In this document: in pieces, positions 16,601 through 23,643 of the stretch | How positions within the stretch are numbered: position 1 is the first letter of the stretch | Layout of the letters: every line of letters begins with the position of its first letter | From: an uncultured Prevotella sp. | Lineage (GTDB): Bacteria; Bacteroidota; Bacteroidia; Bacteroidales; Bacteroidaceae | Assembly: GCA_937901345.1 (NCBI GenBank) | Contig: CALCHM010000174.1 | Span: 1-23,698, forward strand | Reading direction: 5' to 3' | DNA: 23,698 nucleotides | Notes under the pieces: generated by a model | The model's database searches: none | Seen by the model: the letters and a program-made list of their open reading frames with translations, nothing else | What the model was told of the DNA's origin: nothing | Program-made: the position numbers and the translations under genes

Positions 16601-18174
16601 TTTACTACGATGTGTTTGTTAAGGCAGTTACCAACTTGCTTTACGATTATGGCTACGATTTCCGCTTCTTTAAGTTCGATGGTATTTCAGGTCAGTTCGC
16701 TTCTGTAGGTCCCGATGCTGGTGCCGTTGGTCAGGAAAATGCGGAAGCAATTATTTTGGCAGAAAAGGTGCTCCGTAGCATTAAGGCGGACGTATTCCTC
16801 AATACATCAGTAGGTACTTGGGCTTCACCTTTCTGGTTCCAGTTTACCGATGCTGTATGGCGTCAGGAAATGGACTATGGTACAGCAGGTAACAATAGTG
16901 TAGACCGTGAAAACTGGATTACTTATCGTGACCGCCTTGTTTATCAGAACTTCGTGCAGAATTCACCCCTCTGTCCCATCAATACGTTGATGACTCACGG
17001 ATTTATCCTTACGGGTAATCCCGATAATCCGAATGACGGTGGTCGTGGTGGTTGGACTGCGTCAAGAAATATTGACTATAAGCATGTGCTCAACGAACTC
17101 CGTTGTGCTTTCGCTTGCGGTTCGGGAATGGTAGAACTCTACAACGATGTGGACCTTACCAACCTTATCAATGGCGGTGCACTTTGGAAGGACATCGCAG
17201 ATTGTATGAAGTGGCAGCGTAAGAATGCAGACGTGCTCCCCGACATTCACTGGGTAGGCGGTAATCCCTGGACTGGTGCAAAGGCTGAAATCTATGGTTG
17301 GGCAGCATGGAACGCAAAGAACGCAGTACTCACGCTCCGTAATGGTGCGAATGGTGAACAGTCATATACTTTCACACTCCGTGAGGCGCTTGATATTCCT
17401 GCTTATGTGAATACAACCATCACACTGACAAAGGCATTTGCTGATCAGGCAAATCTTTCAGGTTTGACAGAAGGCACTGCAATCGATATTGACACGGAAC
17501 TTACTGTAACACTTCTTGGTTCTTCTGTATATGTATTCGATGGTGTTGACGGTGCGTTGGAAACAGTAACTCCCGAAGCAATTACACTTCCCGTAAGCAA
17601 GTACGGCATTGCTACATTCAGCGCTGCGCACGAAACCGTAATTCCTGAAGGTGTTAAGGTTTACGTGACAACTGAAACTCCTGATGTTCCTAAAGCGGAA
17701 GGCGAACTTGGCGAAATCGTCATGACGCAACTTGAAGGCGTTGTTCCTGCAAATACGGGTGTTGTAGTTCTTGCAAAGGAAGGACAATACGACTTTGTTG
17801 CGAATAACGGTACGACTGCGGCGGTTGATGGCAACCTCCTTAAGGGATATGCTGACCGTGCTGAGTACGATGTGGTTGTTAAGCCTGCAGATGCCACAAA
17901 CTATGTGCTCACCGTGATGGATGACGTCGCAGCCTTCTATAAAAAGGACAACCACTTCAAGGTTTACCGCAACCGTGCATATTTGAGCGTTCCTACAGCA
18001 ACAGCAACGAAGGGCTTCCGCATGGTGTTCGAAAACAATGACGGCACTACTGAAATCTCTGACGTTGTGCTTGGCATTTCAGGTAAGCAAGCGGTGTTCG
18101 ATCTTCAGGGTCGCCGCGTGCAGACTCCCAACAAGGGTGTGTACATTGTCAATGGCAAGAAGGTGGTGTATTAA
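13663..18174 (+). CDS. Secreted GH36-like (clan D) glycoside hydrolase, multimodular
   Basis: A 1503-residue secreted protein with a signal peptide (about 1-24, ending SLWAQS). A beta-sandwich segment (about 27-215) resembles the N-terminal domain of alpha-galactosidase-like enzymes. Four related beta modules of about 120 residues follow (about 222-355, 399-523, 534-656, 668-794), each with GV.LID/GVDLV and most with DYH.GFTG motifs. The sandwich seems to resume at about 795-850 (GKWSR...GETWDVASVVGMI). The TIM barrel (about 855-1200) has SWYELNINHN, FVWDDGW (907-915), FFKFDGIS with candidate nucleophile D1006, and WRQEMD with E1069 or D1071 as candidate acid/base. A beta domain and a tail ending DLQGRRV...GVYIVNGKKVVY look like a Prevotella-type surface or secretion tail. 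Related Bacteroides proteins are often mislabelled 'enterotoxin'. Substrate unknown, but an alpha-galactoside-type linkage is plausible. No SusC/D genes are nearby. Confidence 0.75.
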   Translation: MNLKQLQRGALSLLLCLSGTSLWAQSVIFPQAQQPGTAVVSVADNTYTLKNDLFTVNFVKGDGTLKFGGCEKLGLLAGTEIFKVELRDGTEIPASQFTMGDVVTETLTGDPKAAKGAKRLPGQQIKAIFTHDNGLQLEWRAVLRDGSHYLRTELDIKNNGTEDLAMNSITPMMYTVQNVDGEKAPAVVGNTRGAVIASDKIFAGLETPMGIQTSGATTDLETFVFQAWDGEGSWGWNLDTEDIPAGIQALSQYVASTVKASRGYLVFSETGEQTVTFQYTEGSNRLQIIGVDLVGLDGNVVSSDYHFGFTGGAKDKNVYTVNVPKVGAYMVRLFVTNQGSGEGYASKGTITYSCKVKQPELVYDLASTATPYLTPEVQATAKPIVITPEEGSLTPTQAKQTQWTSGLSQFTDWTEALPEGMSTPTASAIYLDKHYTIEAGSLSVTFDYTGGDHGLNMLGVQLIDAQGVVSTDYHVGFTGGSDRNNVYALVAPKSGDYIVRMFVDRKSDGVQGNGNIDFALTAFANKVTTAAGATDTWTSAWTGFANWAGTIPAGTAATGTAKFIDKQYHIEVGKLNLLFDYTGGNHGFYMLGVQLIDHNNNVVTQEFKNGFTGSSSTVTYSVNVIKEGYYTVRYIADYRDGGTDTNGNITLSLTEVKSLGNLREDEIISHTWVPADWKTIAANEVPNRVNETGCTDENARVFEQQITITTAGQFSVEFDYQSGSNKLILAGVDLVDALGNIVVNDYHAGETGNADVKNIYKFYVTVPGTYTLRYFANNIESINSSGEVRIKLAVDYTLHLVASETTPIEGKWSRITTLKAGETWDVASVVGMIAPGQARRSFLAYSERERAVPWRAAPTYVSWYELNINHNNAAPGSEHENSQESEYVDIVQAWKEQLYDKYGEAPYAFVWDDGWDKYGEWQFHSGLPNGFTPIDNIGRQMGAGQGAWLGPVGGYGTSGGYRRAYWNSTKTGGMQLSNPLYYDVFVKAVTNLLYDYGYDFRFFKFDGISGQFASVGPDAGAVGQENAEAIILAEKVLRSIKADVFLNTSVGTWASPFWFQFTDAVWRQEMDYGTAGNNSVDRENWITYRDRLVYQNFVQNSPLCPINTLMTHGFILTGNPDNPNDGGRGGWTASRNIDYKHVLNELRCAFACGSGMVELYNDVDLTNLINGGALWKDIADCMKWQRKNADVLPDIHWVGGNPWTGAKAEIYGWAAWNAKNAVLTLRNGANGEQSYTFTLREALDIPAYVNTTITLTKAFADQANLSGLTEGTAIDIDTELTVTLLGSSVYVFDGVDGALETVTPEAITLPVSKYGIATFSAAHETVIPEGVKVYVTTETPDVPKAEGELGEIVMTQLEGVVPANTGVVVLAKEGQYDFVANNGTTAAVDGNLLKGYADRAEYDVVVKPADATNYVLTVMDDVAAFYKKDNHFKVYRNRAYLSVPTATATKGFRMVFENNDGTTEISDVVLGISGKQAVFDLQGRRVQTPNKGVYIVNGKKVVY

Positions 18175-18204
18175 TCAATCGTATAATTTAGACTTAATAA
18201 TACA

Positions 18205-18369
18205 ATGAATATGAAAAAACAATATGAGGCACCCCTCACACATGCCATTAAGATGGATGCTGCCGAGATGCTTGCTGCCTCTCAGGTTAAAATTTCAGAT
18301 AAAGTCACTGAAGACGATGCGATAATGACGCAAAAAGGAGATAATCCTTGGCAATATACGTGGGAGTAA
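18205..18369 (+). CDS. 54-residue 'LAAS' peptide, function unknown
   Basis: A short ORF 30 bases after the glycoside hydrolase stop and before a terminator hairpin, so probably co-transcribed. It begins MNMKKQYEAPLTHAIKMDA, with a second ATG at 18211 (MKKQYEAP) as an alternative start. It continues through AAEMLAASQ to an acidic, polar C-terminal half ending NPWQYTWE. The layout of a basic MKK start, a (Y).(A)P segment, a short hydrophobic LLAAS-like stretch and a variable Asp/Gly/Asn-rich tail matches many small uncharacterised Bacteroidales proteins known to me only as hypothetical. It is not a normal signal peptide, since the hydrophobic part is too short. It could be a precursor peptide or a small regulatory protein, but no function is assigned. 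Confidence 0.75.
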   Translation: MNMKKQYEAPLTHAIKMDAAEMLAASQVKISDKVTEDDAIMTQKGDNPWQYTWE

Positions 18370-18397
18370 TCTTGTTTCCCACTAATTAAACGCAAAT

Positions 18398-18436
18398 AGC
18401 GACTGTCTCACCACGGGGCAGTCGCTGTTGGTTCTT
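18398..18436 (+). terminator. Terminator after the small peptide gene
   Basis: An 8-bp perfect stem, AGCGACTG/CAGTCGCT (18398-18405 and 18419-18426), is followed by GTTGGTTCTT, a weak T-rich tail. Its position 28 bases after the peptide stop supports a transcription unit of the hydrolase gene plus the peptide gene. Confidence 0.65.
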
Positions 18437-18694
18437 ATAGATTCAGGTGGAGTTGTACTTCTGTTTTTGACGCGATGTCATTTTTGAACCGTCTGGGGGG
18501 GATCTGATTTGCGTGAGACGAAATGGGAAAAATCTGGAGCACCGCAAATTTTCGGGGCGCCAGAGGTTTTACAAATGGTATTTCATGATTCGTTTTTCCG
18601 TTATGGTAGGAGTGACTGACTCGTGGTGCACGTGGTGGGGTTTCGAAAATCATGAAGTCAATTGGAGCACGCAGAGTTCTGCTTGACTAACGCA
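18437..18694. other. Intergenic stretch between convergent genes
   Basis: No convincing gene lies in the 18370-18749 gap. A 9-bp inverted pair, TTCATGATT at 18582-18590 and AATCATGAA at 18648-18656, is the only structure that stands out here. A 72-codon minus-strand ORF (18435-18653) has no family-like features. The rest of the gap is the two flanking terminators. Confidence 0.5.
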
Positions 18695-18728
18695 AAAAAG
18701 GTTGCAACCGTGTGGTCGCAACCTTTTT
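18695..18728. terminator. Bidirectional terminator, mainly for glutamine synthetase
   Basis: A perfect 11-bp stem, AAAAAGGTTGC/GCAACCTTTTT (18695-18705 and 18718-18728, 12-base loop), with A-tract and T-tract built in, so it can act in both directions. It ends 21 bases past the minus-strand glutamine synthetase stop and also faces the hydrolase unit. Confidence 0.85.
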
Positions 18729-18749
18729 GAATTTCTAAAGTGGTGGGCA

Positions 18750-20249
18750 CTATCCGCAGTGGAAATACTTGTGAACGAGTTTCAGCATTTCTTCCTGGTT
18801 GTCGCCAATGTCGGCACGGAGGGTGCGGTCGGCATAACTGCGGAGGCGCGAGATGATGCCGTCAATCATGGCAGGACTGAAGACATTGTGCTTTTCAAAC
18901 ACGGCGCGCGCTGCTTCGAGGCAGTCGGCAGAGGCTTCGCAACTGTCGGGGAGTTGGGCGAGGTTCTTGAGCTGGTCTTCGTTTTCCTTGCGGTGGATGT
19001 TGACATTCACGTAGGTGCGCTCTGCCACTTCAAGCGCATTGTCGAGTTCGAAACCGTGGCGACATGCTACGGCAAGCCCTGCGATGAGTTGGTAAATATC
19101 TGCCGAACCGTCGGGGGAGCGCATTTCTACGGTTTGCTTCTGCGTTGTGTCGTAGTTGCTCACGGGTTCCAAGGGATTTGCTATGCGACACATGTCGCTC
19201 TTTGCTGCCCAACCGAGGGGAACGCGCACGAGCACGGAGCGGTTGCGGTCGCCCCAACATACGTTTGTGGGTGCTTCCTGATGAGGCACGAGGCGGAAGT
19301 AAGATGTGGGGTTCGTGTTGCCGAAAGCAGTGATGGCTGCTGCGAGTTCCATCATGCCGGCAATGGCCTTGCGTGCTGTTGCTGAGAGCACACCGCCGTC
19401 GAGCATCTGATTTTGTCCGTCTTTCACGATGCGCATGTGAACGTGGAGACCCGAACCTGCCTTACCGGCTGTAATCTTGGGCGCGAAGGTGATGTCGTAA
19501 CCATACTTATACGCGAGGTTGCGGATGATCCACTTTGCAATCATGAGTTGGTCTGCCGCATCGTTGGCATTGACGGGGAGGAACTCAATTTCGTTTTGCT
19601 CATAAATCATGCCATCGATGGTGAAGTTGCCCACTTCAGAGTGACCGTATTTAATCTGTCCGCCAGCCTGAGCGATGTAGGCCATGCACTGGGTGCGGAA
19701 TTCGTTGAACTTCGCATAGGGTGCAGATTCGTGATACCCCTTCTGGTCGGTAGCGGGGAACATTTCGTCGTCGGGAGCAATGACGTAGTATTCCAATTCG
19801 CCCATAGCCTGGAATTCCATGCCCGTTACGTCGTTGAAGGCCTTGCATGCCTTGCGGAGCGTGTGTTCGGGCGAACTTTCGAGGGGTTCGCCATCCTTGT
19901 TGAAGAATGAGCAGAGCATGGCGAGCGTGGGAAGTTCTGCGAAGGGATCAACAAACGCTGTGCAGAAGCGGGGGAGCACATAAAGGTCGCTGCTGCCTGC
20001 TTCGATGAAGGGGAAGAGACTACTGCCGTCAACGCGTTCGCCACAAGTGAGGATAGCGTCGAGATATTCGGCATTGTTGATGACGAAGTTGAGTGTCTTG
20101 AGGCGACCATCGGCAGCGGGATACATGAAGTTAACCATGCGAATGCCGTTTTCTTCGATAAAGCGCACGATGTCGGCCTTCGTAAATTCCTTACAGGGCT
20201 TACCCAAATAAGCAACTACGGTGTTGGGATTCATTTTGAGGGTAGACAT
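18750..20249 (-). CDS. glnA: Glutamine synthetase, type I-like
   Basis: A 499-residue enzyme that forms glutamine from glutamate, ammonia and ATP. The N-terminal beta-grasp (about 20-110) includes DGSS (74-77), which contacts the neighbouring subunit's active site. The catalytic part shows the metal and ammonium ligands in GELEYYV (E151, E153), SEVG (E205) and NEIEFLP (E220, E222), then GSGLHVHM (H269, H271), the glutamate-binding loop NTNPTSYFRL with R319, the nucleotide/phosphate segment APTNVCWGDRNRSVLVRVP, and MRSPDGSADIY. The enterobacterial adenylylation motif (NLYDLP) is not visible, so control by adenylylation is unlikely. It is somewhat longer than the roughly 470-residue enterobacterial type. 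It stands alone behind a repeat-rich leader. The type I assignment rests on length and motifs. Confidence 0.93.
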   Translation of the reverse strand: MSTLKMNPNTVVAYLGKPCKEFTKADIVRFIEENGIRMVNFMYPAADGRLKTLNFVINNAEYLDAILTCGERVDGSSLFPFIEAGSSDLYVLPRFCTAFVDPFAELPTLAMLCSFFNKDGEPLESSPEHTLRKACKAFNDVTGMEFQAMGELEYYVIAPDDEMFPATDQKGYHESAPYAKFNEFRTQCMAYIAQAGGQIKYGHSEVGNFTIDGMIYEQNEIEFLPVNANDAADQLMIAKWIIRNLAYKYGYDITFAPKITAGKAGSGLHVHMRIVKDGQNQMLDGGVLSATARKAIAGMMELAAAITAFGNTNPTSYFRLVPHQEAPTNVCWGDRNRSVLVRVPLGWAAKSDMCRIANPLEPVSNYDTTQKQTVEMRSPDGSADIYQLIAGLAVACRHGFELDNALEVAERTYVNVNIHRKENEDQLKNLAQLPDSCEASADCLEAARAVFEKHNVFSPAMIDGIISRLRSYADRTLRADIGDNQEEMLKLVHKYFHCG

Positions 20250-20252
20250 AAT

Positions 20253-20520
20253 ATTAACGATTAACGATTAACGATGAGAGTTGAACGAAGTCTAGAGTAC
20301 AGAGTTCAGAGTACAGAGAACAACTGCTGGAGAACGTTGAACGATTAACGAGGAACGATTAAGGTTGAGAGATGAACGATGAGGGTTGAAAGATTAACGT
20401 TGAGAGATGAAAGTTGAAAGTTGAGAGGGGAGAGATGAGAGTTGAGAGATGCACTCCGCATGGCAGTTGTACTCTGTGCTCTGTACTCTAATCTCTCTAC
20501 TCTGTCAGTTGTACTCTACC
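20253..20520. repeat. Repeat-rich purine/pyrimidine-skewed spacer
   Basis: The spacer between the reductase stop and the glutamine synthetase start is made of short repeats. ATTAACG occurs three times at 20253-20273. AGAGTACAGAG-type words run at 20291-20326 and end in CAACTG. GTTGAGAGATGA-type words fill 20365-20455. Inverted copies CAGTTGTACTCTGTG... and CTGTCAGTTGTACTC occupy 20464-20518. The plus strand is purine-rich in the middle. No TAnnTTTG box was found for the glutamine synthetase gene. Confidence 0.8.
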
Positions 20521-21882
20521 CTACAGTGTATTTTGCTTGAGTTTTTCCACGAACTCATCGATGCGTCGGAGTTCGCGAGGAATCTTGATGTTCTGCGGAC
20601 AGTGTTTGTTACACTTGCCACAACTTATACAGTGGTCGGCTTGGCGCAGTTTCTCCACAGCACGGTCATACCCCACCAGGAAGGCACGGCGCGCCTGCTT
20701 GTAATTTGCATCCTGACGACTCTCACTCACATTTCCCTCGTTTACGCACTTGTTGTAATACTCAAATATTGTGGGAATGTCAATGCCGTAAGGACAGGGC
20801 ATGCAATACGCACAGTAGTTACAGGGAATTGTGGGATAATGCTCCATGAGCGCAGCAGCGTGGAAGAGGAATTCGTTTTCTTCCTCCGTCAGCGGTTGCA
20901 GTGGGGCAAACGAACGGATGTTGTCCTCCAAATGTTCCTTATAGGTCATTCCGCTCAACACGGTCATCACACCCTTGGGCGAACCTGCAAATCGGAAGGC
21001 CCACGAAGCCACACTGCGTTCGGGGTCTCTCTGTTTCAAGAGGGCAACCACATGATCTGGCACCTTTGAGAGGCGTCCCCCGAGGAGGGGTTCCATAATC
21101 TGAACGGGGATGTTGCGCTTTTCCAATTCCTCGTACAGGTATTTCGCACCGATACCGCTTCCCTTAGCGATATGCCAGTCTACGTAGTTCATCTGTATGA
21201 GCACGAAGTCCCAGTGATACTGATCGTGAAGGGCGAGCATCTCGTCAAACACCTCCTTCGAACCGTGGAACGACCAACCTAAATGGCGAATGCGACCAGC
21301 TTTGCGCTCTTCCACCAAGAAGTCGAGCATGCCATTATCCACATAGCGACGGCGGAAAGCGTCCATGCCGCCACCACCAATGGAGTGGAGCAAATAATAG
21401 TCGATATAATCCACCTGCAGATCCTTAAACGACTGATGATACATCGCCAAGGAGTTTTCACGCGAATAATCCGAGAAGTTTGACAACTTCGTAGAGACAT
21501 AAAACGACTCACGAGGATGGCGCTTCAGGGCATTGCCCGTAGCCTTTTCAGACCACCCCTGAACATAAACGGGCGAGGTGTCAAAGTAATTCACACCATG
21601 CGCCATGGCGTAATCTACGAGTTCGTTCACCGCGTCTTGGTCAATCATATTGCCCTCACCGTTAGGGTTGGGAATCGTTGGCCAACGCATACATCCGTAA
21701 CCCAAGAGCGAGGGGCGATCATTGCCCAATCCGGGAAACGTTCGGCACGTCATCTTGTCCGTCGGAACGGGACCCAATTCTTTACTCGTGAGTGCGGCAT
21801 CCTGCTTGGGCGCACAACTATACAATCCGGCAGTCGTTGCCGAAGTTATACCTACTATTTTAAGAAATTCACGTCTGTCCAT
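20521..21882 (-). CDS. Tat-signal aldo/keto reductase with ferredoxin tail
   Basis: A 453-residue oxidoreductase. The ATG at 21882 gives a twin-arginine signal, MDRREFLKIVG, then a short hydrophobic stretch ending GLYSC (C23), which could also serve as a lipobox. The in-frame ATG 15 codons earlier would bury this signal. The aldo/keto reductase domain (about 45-330) keeps the catalytic tetrad D101, Y106 (NYFDTSPVY), K132 (VSTKLS) and H166 (YLLHSIG). The tail has two cysteine clusters, C354/C357/C360/C363 followed by PYGIDIP, and C418/C421/C424/C428, consistent with two 4Fe-4S clusters. It lies 114 bases downstream of the polyferredoxin gene and is probably co-transcribed. An exported enzyme would lack NADPH, so electrons may come through the iron-sulfur clusters. 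The substrate is unknown. Confidence 0.88.
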   Translation of the reverse strand: MDRREFLKIVGITSATTAGLYSCAPKQDAALTSKELGPVPTDKMTCRTFPGLGNDRPSLLGYGCMRWPTIPNPNGEGNMIDQDAVNELVDYAMAHGVNYFDTSPVYVQGWSEKATGNALKRHPRESFYVSTKLSNFSDYSRENSLAMYHQSFKDLQVDYIDYYLLHSIGGGGMDAFRRRYVDNGMLDFLVEERKAGRIRHLGWSFHGSKEVFDEMLALHDQYHWDFVLIQMNYVDWHIAKGSGIGAKYLYEELEKRNIPVQIMEPLLGGRLSKVPDHVVALLKQRDPERSVASWAFRFAGSPKGVMTVLSGMTYKEHLEDNIRSFAPLQPLTEEENEFLFHAAALMEHYPTIPCNYCAYCMPCPYGIDIPTIFEYYNKCVNEGNVSESRQDANYKQARRAFLVGYDRAVEKLRQADHCISCGKCNKHCPQNIKIPRELRRIDEFVEKLKQNTL

Positions 21883-21996
21883 TTTGGAGAAATGAGAAAG
21901 GAAAAAGGAGAAAGGAGAGATCACCATGCGGCGCCGGTGCTTACCTCTGAACTTTCTTGTCTGCTTGTAACACTAATCTTGTTTACTCTAAAAAAA

Positions 21997-23505
21997 TCAC
22001 ATCACCTTCTGTGTGTCCAATCCCTCTACAACGATAGCGCTGAAGGGACGTGAGGGACACAGATTTTCGCAAGCGCCACAACCGATGCAACGCTCCGTAT
22101 TGATGGCAGGGATTTTCACACTCTTGTCATCGCCTTCCACTGAAGGAATCATCTGAATGGCTCCTGTGGGACAATGACGGGCACAGTTGCCACAACTTAC
22201 ACCTTCCGTCAGCGGCAAGCAGTTTTTCTTAATCCACACGGCGCGACCTATTTGCCGTGAAGACTTTTCTTCGCGTGTCAAGGCCACAAGTGCTCCCGTG
22301 GGACATACGTTTGAACAACTCGTACACTCTGGGCGACAATAACCACGCTCGTAGCTCACCTCGGGTTGCATGAAGCGTTCGAGCGAATCAGAGGGACGCA
22401 ACACTTGGTTGGGACATGCCGAAATGCAGAGTTGACACGCCGTGCAGGCTTTCGTGAAATGGCGAATATCTTTGGCGCCTGGAGGCAGAATCGTTGTCTT
22501 ACGTTCAGGTGCTACCTTATCTTCAATCACGGCAAGTCCGCCATCCACCTTTTTCTTCTGCGCACTGACCGCAGTTGTCGCCGCTAAAGTGACAGCGCCT
22601 GTTAAGAACGCACGACGCGATGCCGACTCTGGCGAATGCTCTGTTGGCGTAACGGGTTGCTGCGTCACCGACTTTCCAGCAACATAGCGAATCGCGCCAC
22701 GTTTACATTTGCCGATACAGTCCATACACATCACGCAGCGAGAATAGTCAATCGTGTGCGTCTTGCTGTCTATGCACGCCCCCTTGCAGTTCTTCTCACA
22801 AAGGCGACAACCGTTACATTTGCTGGTGTCAATCACGGGGCGGAACATGAATTTCTTGGAAATCAGGGCGACACCTCCGAGCAACGTTCCAACAGGGCAA
22901 ATCGTATTGCAGTACGTGCGACCGCCGCGCCAAGCAAAAAGCGCTACAATAAGGAGCGTTGCCACAGCAATTCCTACCGACCACAGACTGCGCATCCACA
23001 CTTCTGTTTCGTAAAAGGCATAACTCTCTGAGCGTTCTGCAACATAAGCAAGCACGTTGTTGCCCCATTGCCAAACGGGCGCCAACAGGTTCGTCGCGAT
23101 ACGTCCAAAGGCGCTATAAGGTTCGAGAAGCGACGCCACAAAGTGAACACCGGGCAACGCAACAAACAACGCGAGCAAGAACACGAGCAAGAAACTCAAA
23201 CGCGTGCGCCAACGATTGGGCGAATAGGTATAGCGATTCTTCTTCGCCTTTTTTCCCAACCATGCTATTACGTCTTGCAATATGCCCAACGGACAAATTA
23301 CGGAGCAATACACACGACCGAACAAGAGAGTCAAAACTACCAACAGCGCCAAGACTACAAAAGCACCCGAAAGCAAAGCGGGCACCAACTGAATTTTGGC
23401 CAACCAACCAAGATAGGCGTGCAACGTTCCTGTAAAATCGAGGAACAACAACGTGATGAGCAGCAAGGAAATCCCAGCAAGCACAATTCTAATTTTACGC
23501 AACAT
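21997..23505 (-). CDS. Membrane polyferredoxin, NapH-NapG-like fusion with internal Tat motif
   Basis: A 502-residue electron-transfer protein. The N-terminal part is NapH/NosR-like: hydrophobic segments at about 4-24, 38-63, 102-125 and 175-192, with two CxxxCP motifs (C67/C71, C199/C203) after the second and fourth helices. Two 4Fe-4S motifs follow (C230/233/236/240 and C257/260/263/267). Then comes SRRAFLTG (R297, R298) with a hydrophobic run to AVSAQ, a classic Tat signal in mid-protein. The C-terminal part resembles NapG, with clusters at C354/357/360/364, C390/394/397/401, C438/441/445 (with C429 as possible fourth ligand) and C473/476/479/483. The likely role is moving electrons from quinol or the cytoplasm to a periplasmic partner, probably the adjacent reductase. 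It is the first gene of the pair. Confidence 0.9.
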   Translation of the reverse strand: MLRKIRIVLAGISLLLITLLFLDFTGTLHAYLGWLAKIQLVPALLSGAFVVLALLVVLTLLFGRVYCSVICPLGILQDVIAWLGKKAKKNRYTYSPNRWRTRLSFLLVFLLALFVALPGVHFVASLLEPYSAFGRIATNLLAPVWQWGNNVLAYVAERSESYAFYETEVWMRSLWSVGIAVATLLIVALFAWRGGRTYCNTICPVGTLLGGVALISKKFMFRPVIDTSKCNGCRLCEKNCKGACIDSKTHTIDYSRCVMCMDCIGKCKRGAIRYVAGKSVTQQPVTPTEHSPESASRRAFLTGAVTLAATTAVSAQKKKVDGGLAVIEDKVAPERKTTILPPGAKDIRHFTKACTACQLCISACPNQVLRPSDSLERFMQPEVSYERGYCRPECTSCSNVCPTGALVALTREEKSSRQIGRAVWIKKNCLPLTEGVSCGNCARHCPTGAIQMIPSVEGDDKSVKIPAINTERCIGCGACENLCPSRPFSAIVVEGLDTQKVM

Positions 23506-23536
23506 AAGATATGATTAGGTGTATAGTTAGGAGTGG

Positions 23537-23544
23537 CAAAGTTA
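23537..23544 (-). promoter_or_regulatory. Putative -7 box of the polyferredoxin-reductase unit
   Basis: The minus strand reads TAACTTTG, matching TAnnTTTG, about 31 bases upstream of the ATG at 23505. A T-rich stretch lies where the -33 element is expected, without an exact TTTG. Confidence 0.5.
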
Positions 23545-23616
23545 ATTTTCTTTTTGAAAACTTGGAACATCATGCACAAAAATTGTCCGACAAATCCCTA
23601 TATCCAAGAATTTCTA

Positions 23617-23624
23617 TACTTTTG
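23617..23624 (+). promoter_or_regulatory. Rightward promoter for a gene beyond the window
   Basis: TACTTTTG within CTATACTTTTGCA is a close match to the Bacteroidota -7 box, pointing to the right edge. No gene starts before the window ends, so the target is outside. The 21-bp repeat that follows would lie in its leader. Confidence 0.55.
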
Positions 23625-23643
23625 CACAGAGCGGAGGCAGAGC

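Noticed and set aside
18702..19385. 227-codon plus-strand ORF opposite glutamine synthetase
   Set aside because: Antisense shadow that starts inside the terminator hairpin.
18750..20249. Type III (GlnN) glutamine synthetase
   Set aside because: Type III enzymes are about 700 residues. This one has 499 residues and a type I-like motif order.
20449..21069. 206-codon plus-strand ORF opposite the reductase
   Set aside because: It is antisense to the reductase and its start lies in the repeat-rich spacer. The reductase frame has the tetrad and cysteine motifs.
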